Below, piece by piece: positions 14,579 to 23,182 of a stretch of 32,403 bases of DNA. The notes under the pieces are model-generated. The model did not search any database, was not told the DNA's origin, and saw only the letters and a program-made list of their open reading frames with translations. A program made the translations under genes and the position numbers. The DNA lies in the NCBI RefSeq assembly GCF_000718255.1, contig NZ_JOFJ01000034.1:1-32403 (forward strand), in the 5' to 3' direction. Each line of letters starts with the position of its first letter. Position 1 is the stretch's first letter. The DNA is from Spirillospora albida. Its GTDB lineage: Bacteria > Actinomycetota > Actinomycetes > Streptosporangiales > Streptosporangiaceae.

Positions 14579-16798
14579 ATGACCGAGAACCACGACGCGA
14601 TCGTCACCGACGCGAAAGCCGAGGAGACGGGCGGTTGCCCTGTCGCGCACACCCGCGCGCCCCACCCGACGCAGGGCGGCGCCAACAGCCGGTGGTGGCC
14701 GGAGCGGCTCAACCTGAAGATCCTGGCGAAGAACCCCGCCGTGGCGAACCCGCTCGGCGAGGACTTCGACTACGCCGAGGCCTTTCAGACCCTCGACCTC
14801 CCCGCCGTGAAGCGCGACATCGCCGAGGTGCTGACGACGTCGCAGGACTGGTGGCCCGCCGACTACGGCCACTACGGCCCCTTCATGATCCGCATGGCGT
14901 GGCACAGCGCCGGCACCTACCGGATCAGCGACGGGCGCGGCGGCGCCGGCGCGGGCCAGCAGCGCTTCGCCCCGCTCAACAGCTGGCCCGACAACGCCAA
15001 CCTCGACAAGGCGCGCCGCCTGCTGTGGCCGGTGAAGAAGAAGTACGGCAAGGCGCTGTCCTGGGCCGACCTCATGATCCTGGCGGGCAACGTCGCGCTG
15101 GAGACCATGGGCTTCACGACGTTCGGCTTCGCCGGCGGCCGCGCGGACGTGTGGGAGCCCGACGAGGACGTCTACTGGGGCCCGGAGACCACGTGGCTCG
15201 GCGACGAGCGCTACTCCGGCGACCGCGAGCTGGAGAACCCGCTCGCCGCGGTGCAGATGGGCCTCATCTACGTCAACCCCGAGGGCCCGAACGGCAACCC
15301 GGACCCGATCGCGTCCGGCCGCGACATCCGCGAGACGTTCCGCCGGATGGCGATGAACGACGAGGAGACGGTGGCGCTGGTCGCGGGCGGCCACACCTTC
15401 GGCAAGACGCACGGCGCCGGCCCCGCCGACAACGTCGGCCCCGACCCCGAGGCCGCCCCGATCGAGCAGCAGGGCCTCGGCTGGAAGAGCACCCACGGCA
15501 CCGGCAAGGGCGGCGACACGATCACCAGCGGCCTCGAGGGCGCCTGGACGAACACGCCGACCCGGTGGGACAACAGCTTCTTCGAGATCCTGTTCGGCTA
15601 CGAGTGGGAGCTGACCGAGTCCCCCGCCGGCGCCAAGCAGTGGAAGCCGGTCGGCGCCACCGGTGACGGCACCGTCCCGGACGCGCACGACCCGTCCAAG
15701 CGGCACGCGCCGATGATGACGACGGCCGACCTCGCGCTCCGCATGGACCCGATCTACGAGCCGATCTCGCGCCGGTTCAAGGACGACCCGCAGGAGTTCG
15801 CGGACGCGTTCGCGCGCGCCTGGTTCAAGCTGACCCACCGCGACATGGGCCCGGTCTCCCGCTACCTCGGCCCGGAGGTCCCGTCCGAAGTGCTGATCTG
15901 GCAGGACCCGATCCCCGCGGTGGACCACGAGCTCGTCGACGCCGCGGACATCGTCGACCTGAAGGGCCGCGTCCTCGCGTCCGGCCTGTCGGTGTCGGAC
16001 CTGGTGTTCACGGCGTGGGCGTCCGCCGCGTCCTTCCGCGGCAGCGACAAGCGGGGCGGCGCCGACGGCGGCCGCATCCGCCTGGAGCCGCAGCGCGGCT
16101 GGGAGGCCAACGACCCCGACCGCCTCGCGACGGTGCTGCGCACCCTCGAGGGCGTCCAGGAGGCGTTCAACTCCGCGCAGACCGGCGGCAAGCGGATCTC
16201 GCTCGCCGACCTGATCGTGCTGGCCGGTGCAGCGGCGGTCGAGAAGGCGGCCAAGGACGCCGGGTTCGACATCGAGGTGCCGTTCACGCCGGGCCGCGCG
16301 GACGCCTCGCAGGAGCAGACGGACGTGGAGTCGTTCGCCGCGCTCGAGCCGACGGCCGACGGGTTCCGCAACTACCTGGGCAAGGGCAACCGCCTCCCGG
16401 CCGAGTTCCTGCTGCTGGACAGGGCGAACCTGCTCAACCTGAGCGCGCCGGAGCTGACGGTCCTGGTCGGCGGCCTGCGCGTCCTGGGCGCCAATTACAA
16501 GCAGTCGCCGGTCGGCGTCCTCACCGACACGCCCGGCAAGCTGACGAACGACTTCTTCGTCAACCTGCTCGACCTGGACACCACCTGGGTGCCGACGTCC
16601 GAGGACGCGAACACGTTCGAGGGGCGCGACGCCTCCGGCAACGTGAAGTGGACGGGCAGCCGCGTCGACCTGGTGTTCGGCGCGAACTCCGAGCTGCGCG
16701 CCCTCGCCGAGGTCTACGCCGGCGATGACGCGAAGGAGAAGTTCGCGCGCGACTTCGTCGCCGCATGGGACAAGGTCATGAACCTCGACCGGTTCTGA
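14579..16798 (+). CDS. katG: Catalase-peroxidase KatG
   Basis: 739 residues, full length; ATG after GGAAGGAATCCCCG. A bifunctional haem enzyme that removes hydrogen peroxide and oxidises many substrates. The distal triad is in IRMAWHSAGTYR (Arg105, Trp108, His109). The Met-Tyr-Trp cross-link unit is complete: Trp108, Tyr231 in GLIYVNPEGPNG and Met257 in FRRMAMND. The proximal His272 is in GGHTFGKTHGAG and its partner Trp323 in TSGLEGAWT. Ser317 corresponds to Ser315 of the M. tuberculosis enzyme, where changes give isoniazid resistance. The C-terminal haem-free half (about 430-739) is present. It is the second gene of the furA operon, and an 18-bp hairpin follows. Confidence 0.97.
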   Translation: MTENHDAIVTDAKAEETGGCPVAHTRAPHPTQGGANSRWWPERLNLKILAKNPAVANPLGEDFDYAEAFQTLDLPAVKRDIAEVLTTSQDWWPADYGHYGPFMIRMAWHSAGTYRISDGRGGAGAGQQRFAPLNSWPDNANLDKARRLLWPVKKKYGKALSWADLMILAGNVALETMGFTTFGFAGGRADVWEPDEDVYWGPETTWLGDERYSGDRELENPLAAVQMGLIYVNPEGPNGNPDPIASGRDIRETFRRMAMNDEETVALVAGGHTFGKTHGAGPADNVGPDPEAAPIEQQGLGWKSTHGTGKGGDTITSGLEGAWTNTPTRWDNSFFEILFGYEWELTESPAGAKQWKPVGATGDGTVPDAHDPSKRHAPMMTTADLALRMDPIYEPISRRFKDDPQEFADAFARAWFKLTHRDMGPVSRYLGPEVPSEVLIWQDPIPAVDHELVDAADIVDLKGRVLASGLSVSDLVFTAWASAASFRGSDKRGGADGGRIRLEPQRGWEANDPDRLATVLRTLEGVQEAFNSAQTGGKRISLADLIVLAGAAAVEKAAKDAGFDIEVPFTPGRADASQEQTDVESFAALEPTADGFRNYLGKGNRLPAEFLLLDRANLLNLSAPELTVLVGGLRVLGANYKQSPVGVLTDTPGKLTNDFFVNLLDLDTTWVPTSEDANTFEGRDASGNVKWTGSRVDLVFGANSELRALAEVYAGDDAKEKFARDFVAAWDKVMNLDRF

Positions 16799-16811
16799 CC
16801 CGACCTGATCC

Positions 16812-16853
16812 CCGGCGCCCAGGCCCGCCCCCGATGGCGGGCCTGGGCGCCGG
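16812..16853. terminator. Perfect 18-bp hairpin after katG
   Basis: Arms 16812-16829 and 16836-16853 are perfectly complementary over 18 bp around the loop CCCGAT. It begins 13 bases after the katG stop and lies 29 bases from the 3' end of the convergent small membrane gene, so it can serve both strands. No T-run follows. Confidence 0.8.
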
Positions 16854-16882
16854 TCACGTCCCGGCCCTCGGAAGCGGCCCGG

Positions 16883-17233
16883 TCAGCGGCGGAGGGCGGT
16901 CGTGAGGCGCAGGACCATCGCGGCCGCCGCCAGGGCGACGGTGCCGAGCACCGCGACCTCGACCGGGCGGTGGTAGCGGAGCAGCTCGGCCAGCGGCAGG
17001 GTGACGGCGGCCACCGCGACGACCAGGGCCATCAGAGTGTGCAGGCGGCCGGACTCGGTGTGCGGCCAGGCGGGCGGGCCGGGGTCGGGCGGGTCGGGGA
17101 CGGCGCGGCGGTATCCGGCGAGGGCGCGGCTGCGCCACGGCGAGGTGTCGACCTTGCCGAGCCGGTGCAGGCCGGCCGCCCCGCCGATGAGCACCAGCGT
17201 GTAGCAGGCGATGAATCCGGGTTCGAACCGCAT
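16883..17233 (-). CDS. Small three-helix membrane protein downstream of norB
   Basis: 116 residues from ATG 17233, with GGGAGAGG 5 bases upstream. I do not recognise the family. Three hydrophobic segments are seen: FIACYTLVLIGGAAGLHRLG, LMALVVAVAAVTLPLAELL and VAVLGTVALAAAAMVLRL. A basic, proline-rich loop (YRRAVPDPPDPGPPAWPH) lies between the first and second. It begins 26 bases after the norB stop on the same strand, so it is probably cotranscribed. I infer a helper or partner of the NO reductase in the membrane; there are no haem-binding motifs or cysteine pairs to say more. It converges on katG. Confidence 0.75.
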   Translation of the reverse strand: MRFEPGFIACYTLVLIGGAAGLHRLGKVDTSPWRSRALAGYRRAVPDPPDPGPPAWPHTESGRLHTLMALVVAVAAVTLPLAELLRYHRPVEVAVLGTVALAAAAMVLRLTTALRR

Positions 17234-17259
17234 GTGCCTCTCCCTGGCCGGTGTGCCGG

Positions 17260-19641
17260 TCAGCTTCCGCGGTGGGTCGTCTCGGGCGGCTCGATGATCT
17301 CGGTGAACAGGGTCATCTCCGACTCGCCGGCGGGTTCGGGCACCAGGGCGCCGGCCGTCCCGGCGGTGGGGCCGGTCTGGAGCGGCGCCTTGGTGAGGGC
17401 GTGCCTGCCGCGGTGCCGGATGCCGAGGAACGCCAGCCACAGCAGCGGGCCGACGCCGCCGGCGATGAAGACGACGTCGCCGGGCAGCCGCAGCCATTCG
17501 AGCACCGTGTTGGTGTCGCTGCTGACGTAGGCGAGGCTGCGGGCGTCGTAGTAGCCGACGTCCACGGCGCGGTGCAGCTGCAGGATGCCGATGGGCAGCA
17601 GCGTCACGAACACCATCCAGGCCAGGCCGATGTTCAGCGACCAGAAGCTGATGGAGGCGGCCTTGTCCGACCATTTGTCCTTGGGGACGAGGTAGCGGAG
17701 CGCGAAGATCGCGAAGCCGACGGCGAGCATGCCGTAGACGCCCATCATGGCGGCGTGCCCGTGGTTGGCGGTGAGGCCCGTCCCCATCTCGTAGTACGAC
17801 ACGATCGGCAGGTTGATCAGGAAGCCGAAGATGCCGGCGCCGAGGAAGTTCCAGAACCCGACGGCGACGAGGAACAGCACGGCCCAGCGGTGCGGGAACG
17901 GCGTCGGGCTCTTGGACTCCTGCCGGGCGCCGAGCCGGATGAACGTCCACGCCTCGACGGTCAGGAACGTCAGCGGGATGACCTCGAACGCGGAGAAGAA
18001 CGCGCCGAGCGCCATGACGGAGGCCGGGGAGCCGTTGAAGTACCAGTGGTGGGCGGTGCCGATGACGCCGCCGGCGCTGTAGAGGACGATGTCGAGGAAC
18101 ACCACCCGCAGGGCGATCTTCTCGCGGACGACGCCGAGCAGCACGAAGATGTAGGCGACCATCACCGTGGTGAACAGCTCGAGGAAGTCCTCGACCCACA
18201 GGTGGACGACCATGAACCGCCAGAAGTCGGTGACGGTGAAGACGTCGTCGTTGTCGGTGAGCAGCCCGGTCGCGTAGACGACGGGGAGCGCGAGCGCGGC
18301 GAAGAAGAACAGCCAGGGCAGGTTGGCGTGGCTCTCCCCCGCCAGGCGGCCGCGCATGCCGCGCCACAGGATGACGACCCAGAAGACCATCCCGACCGTC
18401 AGCAGCACCTGCCAGAGCTTGCCGAGGTCGAGGTACTCGAACCCCTGCATGCCGAACACGCTCCACAGGTCGCCGAACGCGCCGCGCATCCCTGCGAGCT
18501 CGCCGACCAGGGAGCCGACGACCACGATGACCAGGGCGCCCAGCAGCAGGTACGCCAGCAGCGCCTGCCCCTTGGGCTCCCGCCGCCGGGTGATCATCGG
18601 GACGAGGAAGATGCCTGCGGCCAGGAAGCTGGTGGAGATCCACAGCAGCGCCAGCTGGACGTGCCAGGTGCGCATCACGTTGTAGGGCAGCCACTTGTCC
18701 AGCGGGATGCCGAAGAAGCTGTTGAGGTCGGCGCGGTAGTGCTCGCTGGCCGCGCCGACGAACGTCTGCACCAGGAACAGCGCCGTCATGGCGAAGAAGA
18801 ACCAGGCGGTGGCGCGCTGACTGGGCGTGAGGCCCACCGTCTGCGGGTCACGGAACCGCAGTTCCTGCTGGTCGCGTCCGTGCCAGCCGAGCCAGTTCCA
18901 GCGGCCGAACGCGGCGAACAGCGCGCCGGTCCCGCCGAGCAGCGCGACGAGGCTGATCACGCTCCACACGATCGTGTCGGCGGTGGGGGTGTTCCCGACG
19001 AGCGGCTCGGGCGGCCAGTTGTTGGTGTAGCTGTAGTTCTCGCCGGGCCGCTCCGCGGTCGCCACCCAGGCGCTCCAGGCGAAGTAGCTGGTGAGCTGCC
19101 GGATCTCGGTGGGGTCGGTGATCGCGCCCGGGCGCAGCCCGGTCTTGCCCTCGGGGGAGGCGAAGAAGTCGGCGTAGTGCTCGGTCAGCTCGGTGAACGC
19201 CGCGGCCTGGGCGTCGGAGACGGTGAGCGTCCCGGTGTCCTCGTCGTAGGTGTTGGTGCGGTGGTCGTCGATGGTGCGCCGCGTGGCCGCGCCGGAGTCG
19301 GCGCCGCCGTAGGCCCTGTTGACCATCTCGGCGGACCGGTGCAGGTAGTCGGCGGTGAAGTCGGGGCCGAGGTAGGCGCCGTGCCCGAAGATCGAGCCGT
19401 ACTGCATCAGCCCGTTCTTGAGGAAGACGTCCTGGCCGGCCATGACGTCGTCGCCGGTGTAGACGGTCTGGCCGCTCTGAGAGATGGTGCGTTCGGGGAT
19501 CGGGGGGCTGTCCATGTAGGTGCGGAACCCCATCAGCACCAGGACGAAGAAGCCGAAGATCGTGATGAGCGCGGCGGCCTGGATCCAGCCGCGCCCGATG
19601 AGCCGCTCGCGCCGGCCGGGGGTCGTCGTCGACGACGTCAT
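17260..19641 (-). CDS. norB: Quinol-dependent nitric oxide reductase (qNOR)
   Basis: 793 residues from ATG 19641, chosen because GTGGAG lies 6 bases before it. It reduces two NO to N2O with quinol electrons in the cell membrane. The N-terminal membrane helix (WIQAAALITIFGFFVLVLMG) and a large outer domain (about 40-215: FLKNGLMQYGSIFGHGAYLG) are the qNOR extension that replaces NorC. The catalytic part has about 12 further helices with the expected His/Glu motifs: TWHVQLALLWI, VVHLWVEDFLELFTTVMVAY, AHHWYFNG, and TANHGHAAMMGVYGML with haem ligands. Length fits qNOR and no norC is present. The organism may use it for NO detoxification rather than full denitrification, since no nitrite reductase is nearby. 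A small membrane gene follows. A hairpin lies in the leader. Confidence 0.95.
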   Translation of the reverse strand: MTSSTTTPGRRERLIGRGWIQAAALITIFGFFVLVLMGFRTYMDSPPIPERTISQSGQTVYTGDDVMAGQDVFLKNGLMQYGSIFGHGAYLGPDFTADYLHRSAEMVNRAYGGADSGAATRRTIDDHRTNTYDEDTGTLTVSDAQAAAFTELTEHYADFFASPEGKTGLRPGAITDPTEIRQLTSYFAWSAWVATAERPGENYSYTNNWPPEPLVGNTPTADTIVWSVISLVALLGGTGALFAAFGRWNWLGWHGRDQQELRFRDPQTVGLTPSQRATAWFFFAMTALFLVQTFVGAASEHYRADLNSFFGIPLDKWLPYNVMRTWHVQLALLWISTSFLAAGIFLVPMITRRREPKGQALLAYLLLGALVIVVVGSLVGELAGMRGAFGDLWSVFGMQGFEYLDLGKLWQVLLTVGMVFWVVILWRGMRGRLAGESHANLPWLFFFAALALPVVYATGLLTDNDDVFTVTDFWRFMVVHLWVEDFLELFTTVMVAYIFVLLGVVREKIALRVVFLDIVLYSAGGVIGTAHHWYFNGSPASVMALGAFFSAFEVIPLTFLTVEAWTFIRLGARQESKSPTPFPHRWAVLFLVAVGFWNFLGAGIFGFLINLPIVSYYEMGTGLTANHGHAAMMGVYGMLAVGFAIFALRYLVPKDKWSDKAASISFWSLNIGLAWMVFVTLLPIGILQLHRAVDVGYYDARSLAYVSSDTNTVLEWLRLPGDVVFIAGGVGPLLWLAFLGIRHRGRHALTKAPLQTGPTAGTAGALVPEPAGESEMTLFTEIIEPPETTHRGS

Positions 19642-19665
19642 CCGCATCTCCACGTGGGGTCTCGT

Positions 19666-19682
19666 ACCGGGAGGCTCCCGGT
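19666..19682. promoter_or_regulatory. 17-bp perfect palindrome in the norB leader
   Basis: ACCGGGAG (19666-19673), a central G, and CTCCCGGT (19675-19682). It lies 25 bases before the norB ATG. It may be an operator or an RNA hairpin near the ribosome binding site. It does not resemble the NsrR or Fnr sites I know, so the role is open. Confidence 0.4.
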
Positions 19683-19771
19683 CCTGCGCCTGACCCCCCC
19701 ATGATCGTTTTTGGGCGTTCAACCGATCGGCAAGGCGCGTCCGGAAGATCGGCAGGTCTTGGCCTGGAAAG

Positions 19772-19812
19772 CCGCAAGCCCCTCTCGCCGCGGGGGCGAG
19801 AGGGGCTTGCGG
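19772..19812. terminator. Perfect 18-bp hairpin after the broken chemoreceptor gene
   Basis: Arms 19772-19789 and 19795-19812 pair perfectly over 18 bp around the loop GCGGG. On the minus strand it begins 17 bases after the chemoreceptor stop codon, so it should terminate that gene ahead of norB. Confidence 0.8.
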
Positions 19813-19828
19813 GGCTCGGCGGGACCGG

Positions 19829-21257
19829 TCAGGTGCGGAAGCGGTTGACCAGTTCCTGCAGCTCGGTGGACATCTGCGCGAGGCTGGACGCGGCGTGCTG
19901 CGCCTTCTCCACGTGCTCGGACGTCCGGCGTGTGGAGTCGGCGACGCTGCCGATGCTCTCGGCGATCCCGCTGCTGCCGTGGGCGGCGTCGGAGACGTTG
20001 CGGTTCATCTCCCCGACCGTGGCGGTCTGCTCCTCCACCGCGGAGGCGATGGTGAGCTGGTAGTCGTTGATCCGCGCGATGATCTCGCCGATCTCGCCGA
20101 TCGCCGCGACCGCGCTCTCGGTGTCGGCCTGGATGGCCTCGACCCGCTTGGAGATGTCCTCGGTCGCCTTGGCGGTCTCCTGCGCGTCTTGATGACGTGG
20201 CGTTGTGGGAGATCTCGCGGATGGACGCGCCCATCTCCTCGGCGCCGGCGGCGACCGTCTGGACGTTACCGGACACCTGCGCGGCCGACACGGCGACCGA
20301 GTCGGACTGGCCGCTGGCCTCCGCGGCGGTCGCCGCGATCAGGTCGCTGACCGTGGTCAGCTCGCCGGAGGCGTCGGCCAGCGAGGAGGCGGAGCGGTCC
20401 ATCGTGACGACGTTGGAGCGCATGTTCTCGGTCGCCCGGTTGAGGGCGGCGGCCATGCGGCCCACCTCGTCGGTGCTGCCCACCTCGACGTGCCGGGTGA
20501 GGTCGCCGTCGGCCATGCCGGACAGCGCGTCCGACACGCGGGCCAGCGGCCGGACGACGCGCCGCGCCACGGCCAGCGACAGGCCGACCGCGATCAGCAG
20601 GCCGAGGACGGTCACCGTGATCAGCATGGTCACCGACGTGTCGTAGTCGTCGTTGACCTCGCCCGTGATGGCCAGGGTGTCGGTCCGCTCGACCTCGGCG
20701 AGGTCGTTCATCGCGCCCTTGAACTGCGCGATGACCTTGTTGAACTCGGCGTAGACCGCCGTGAGCTCGGTCGGGATGCTCACCCCGGGCCGCGGCTTCT
20801 CGTTCAGGACGAACACGCTCTGCAGGTCCTTGTAGCGGGTCCACGCGCTGTCGAAGCTCGCGACCTTCTCGCTCCAGACGGCGTTGTCCGCGGAGTTGCC
20901 GCGGTAGCCGGCGAACGCGGCGTCCATCCGCCCGGTCGCCGCGCGGACCTCGTTCATGGCCTTGGCCTTCTCCGCGGCGGGGACGCCGGCCGAGAAGACG
21001 GTGACCATGCTGGAGTTCATGTCCGCCATGGCGGCGCGCATGTCGGCCAGCCCGACGAGGCGCTCGACATTGCCCTTCTGCATTTCGTTCACGTGGTCGT
21101 TCAGGTCGGAGATGCGCGCCAGCGCGAGTGCCCCGACGACCGCCGCGACCAGGCCCATCAGCACCACCGCGCTGAGCATCTTGGTCTTGATCCCGCGGTT
21201 GTCGAACCACGCGACGGGAGACCGTCGGCCCCCGACCCCTTCCACCGATCCGGGCAT
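19829..21257 (-). pseudogene. Methyl-accepting chemotaxis protein, broken by internal deletions and frameshifts
   Basis: The 5' part is normal: ATG 21257 after AAGGAGGGG, membrane segment MLSAVVLMGLVAAVVGALALA, helical sensor, segment VTMLITVTVLGLLIAVGLSLAV, HAMP (RRVVRPLARVSDALSGMADG) and the start of the signalling domain up to EMGASIREISHNA at about 20199. Then follows a 14-base piece (20185-20198) that encodes DVIKT in a different frame, and from 20185 the gene continues in a third frame with AQETAKAT through MEEQTATVGEMNRNVSDAA to the true end LVNRFRT at 19829. The stretches on either side of DVIKT are missing, including the invariant EQTNLLALN...EAARAGE tip that binds CheA/CheW. As it stands the product cannot signal. 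It may be real decay or an assembly collapse with the similar gene at 7682-9253. Confidence 0.88.
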
Positions 21258-21318
21258 CGACGCCCCTCCTTGTCACAGCCTGACGTTGCTTGAGAACGGC
21301 ATACGCCGCAGTCGGCTC

Positions 21319-21344
21319 ATCGGCCGCGCCGTCCAGAACCTGAG
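21319..21344 (-). promoter_or_regulatory. FliA/WhiG-like promoter of the broken chemoreceptor gene
   Basis: On the minus strand CTCA (21344-21341), 16 bases, GCCGAT (21324-21319), 61 bases before the ATG at 21257. The motif and spacing are identical to those before the intact chemoreceptor at 9253. Confidence 0.6.
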
Positions 21345-21370
21345 GTCCGCCTTCCCCGGGCACCGAGGGG

Positions 21371-21400
21371 TTGACTTAGCGACCGATTGGTCTCTAGGTT
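21371..21400 (+). promoter_or_regulatory. Promoter and TetR-type operator of the amidohydrolase-tetR operon
   Basis: TTGACT (21371-21376), an 18-base spacer and TAGGTT (21395-21400); the ATG at 21407 is 6 bases further on, so the message is probably leaderless. The spacer holds a 20-bp palindrome (21377-21396), TAGCGACC-GATT-GGTCTCTA, with one mismatch in the 8-bp arms. This is a typical TetR-family operator and lies where a repressor would block polymerase. The TetR gene at 23179 is the obvious candidate. Confidence 0.7.
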
Positions 21401-21406
21401 GCGGGC

Positions 21407-23182
21407 ATGGCTTTCGACACCGTCATCCGCAACGGCCGCTGGTTCGATGGGAGCGGGGCGCCCTCGGCCGTCCGGCATCTGGGACTGCGGGACGGGCGCG
21501 TCGCCGCCGTCTCCGCCGCCGAGCTCGACACCACCGGGGCGGAGGTCGTCGACGCCGGCGGCGCCTGGGTGATGCCGGGGTTCATCGACATCCACACCCA
21601 CTACGACGCCGAGGTCCTGGCCGCGCCGGGGCTCGGCGAGTCCGTCCGGCACGGCGTCACCACCGTGATCTTCGGGTCGTGCTCGCTCGGCACCGTGCAC
21701 GTGGACCCGCTGGACGCCGCGGACCTGTTCAGCCGGGTCGAGGCCGTCCCCCGCGAGCATGTCATCGCCTCGCTGGAGCGGGAGAAGACGTGGACGTCGG
21801 CCGCCGAGTACATCGCGGCGCTGGAGCGGCTGCCGCTCGGCCCGAACGTCACCGCGTTCCTCGGCCACTCCGACCTGCGGGCCGCCGTGATGGGGCTGGG
21901 CCGCTCCACCGACAAGCGGATCAAGCCGGCCGAGGCCGAGATCCGGCGCATGGAGCTGCTGCTCGTCGACGCCCTGCGCGCCGGGATGATCGGCATGTCG
22001 GAGATGCGCAACCCGTGGGACAAGCTCGACGGCGACCGGTACCGCTCCCGGACGCTCCCCTCGACCTACGCCACCCGCGGCGAGCGGCACCGGCTGTACC
22101 GGATCCTGCGCAGCTCCGGGCGCGTCCTGCAGTCGATCCCGAACCTCAACGTCCCGGTCGCGCTGCTGCCCGCCCTGTGGCAGACGGTCGCGCGCGCCGG
22201 CAGGCCGCTGAAGTCCAGCTACCTCACGGCCGCCGACGTCAAGGCCAACCCGCTGATCATGCACATCATGGGGCCGCTGGCGAAGGCCGCGAACCGGCTC
22301 GGCGGCGACTTCCGCTGGCAGCATCTGCCCGTCCCGTTCCAGGTCCACGCCGACGGGATCGACCTGGTCGTCTTCGAGGAGTTCGGCGCGGGCGCCGCCG
22401 CGCTGCACCTGAAGGACGAGGTCGAGCGCAACGCCCTGCTGCGCGACGAGGCGTACCGCCGCCGCTTCCGCCGCGAGTACGAGAACAAGTGGTCGCCCCG
22501 CGTCTGGCACCGCGATCTCTACGACGCCCACATCGTGGGATGCCCGGACGAGTCCGTCGTCGGAAAGACGTTCGGGCAGGTCGGCGACGAGCGCGGCCTG
22601 CACCCCGTCGACGCGTTCCTCGACCTGGTCGTGGAGCACGGCACGAAGATCCGCTGGCACACGACCATCTCCAACCACCGGCCGGAGGCGCTGAACAAGC
22701 TGAGCTCCCTGCCGGAGGTGCAGATGGGCTTCTCCGACGCGGGCGCGCACCTGCGCAACATGGCCTTCTACAATTTCGGTCTCCGCCTGCTCCGCCGCGC
22801 ACACGAGGACGGGTTCATGACCGTGGAACGGGCCGTCCACCGGCTGACCGGTGAGCTCGGCGCCTGGTACGGCCTCGACGCCGGGTTCCTGCGCGAGGGC
22901 GACCGCGCCGACCTCGTCATCGTCGACCCCGCCGGGCTCGACGGCACCCTCGACGAGATCCGCGAGGCGCCGATCGAGGAGTTCGGCGGGCTGCGCCGCA
23001 TGGTCAACCGGAACGACGCCGCCGTCCTCGCCACCTACGTCGCGGGCAGCCGCGTCTACGGCTCGGGCGAGTTCGCCCCCGCCTTCGGCCGCCGCCGGAC
23101 GGGCCGCTTCCTGCGCGCCGGCGACGCCCCCGGCACCGTCGACCCCGGCACCCTCCCCGGACGCGAGACCGTCCCCGCGTGA
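21407..23182 (+). CDS. N-acyl-D-amino-acid deacylase-like amidohydrolase
   Basis: 591 residues of the amidohydrolase superfamily, D-aminoacylase/N-acyl-D-aspartate (or glutamate) deacylase branch. The metal-binding HxH is in MPGFIDIHTHYDAE (His63, His65). Other superfamily marks are GHSDLRAAVMG, the conserved aspartate in FSDAGAHLRNMAFYN, and a C-terminal small beta domain with LREGDRADLVIVDPAGL. The family hydrolyses amide bonds of acylated D-amino acids or related cyclic amides using one or two zinc ions; the substrate here cannot be named. It is somewhat longer than classical D-aminoacylases (about 480-500), which is common for actinobacterial members. Its stop overlaps the tetR start by 4 bases (GTGA). 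No signal peptide is seen, so it is cytoplasmic. Confidence 0.88.
   Translation: MAFDTVIRNGRWFDGSGAPSAVRHLGLRDGRVAAVSAAELDTTGAEVVDAGGAWVMPGFIDIHTHYDAEVLAAPGLGESVRHGVTTVIFGSCSLGTVHVDPLDAADLFSRVEAVPREHVIASLEREKTWTSAAEYIAALERLPLGPNVTAFLGHSDLRAAVMGLGRSTDKRIKPAEAEIRRMELLLVDALRAGMIGMSEMRNPWDKLDGDRYRSRTLPSTYATRGERHRLYRILRSSGRVLQSIPNLNVPVALLPALWQTVARAGRPLKSSYLTAADVKANPLIMHIMGPLAKAANRLGGDFRWQHLPVPFQVHADGIDLVVFEEFGAGAAALHLKDEVERNALLRDEAYRRRFRREYENKWSPRVWHRDLYDAHIVGCPDESVVGKTFGQVGDERGLHPVDAFLDLVVEHGTKIRWHTTISNHRPEALNKLSSLPEVQMGFSDAGAHLRNMAFYNFGLRLLRRAHEDGFMTVERAVHRLTGELGAWYGLDAGFLREGDRADLVIVDPAGLDGTLDEIREAPIEEFGGLRRMVNRNDAAVLATYVAGSRVYGSGEFAPAFGRRRTGRFLRAGDAPGTVDPGTLPGRETVPA

Noticed and set aside
20100..20210. 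Programmed frameshift in the second chemoreceptor gene
   Set aside because: About 70 conserved residues are missing and two frame changes are needed, so frameshifting could not restore a normal protein.
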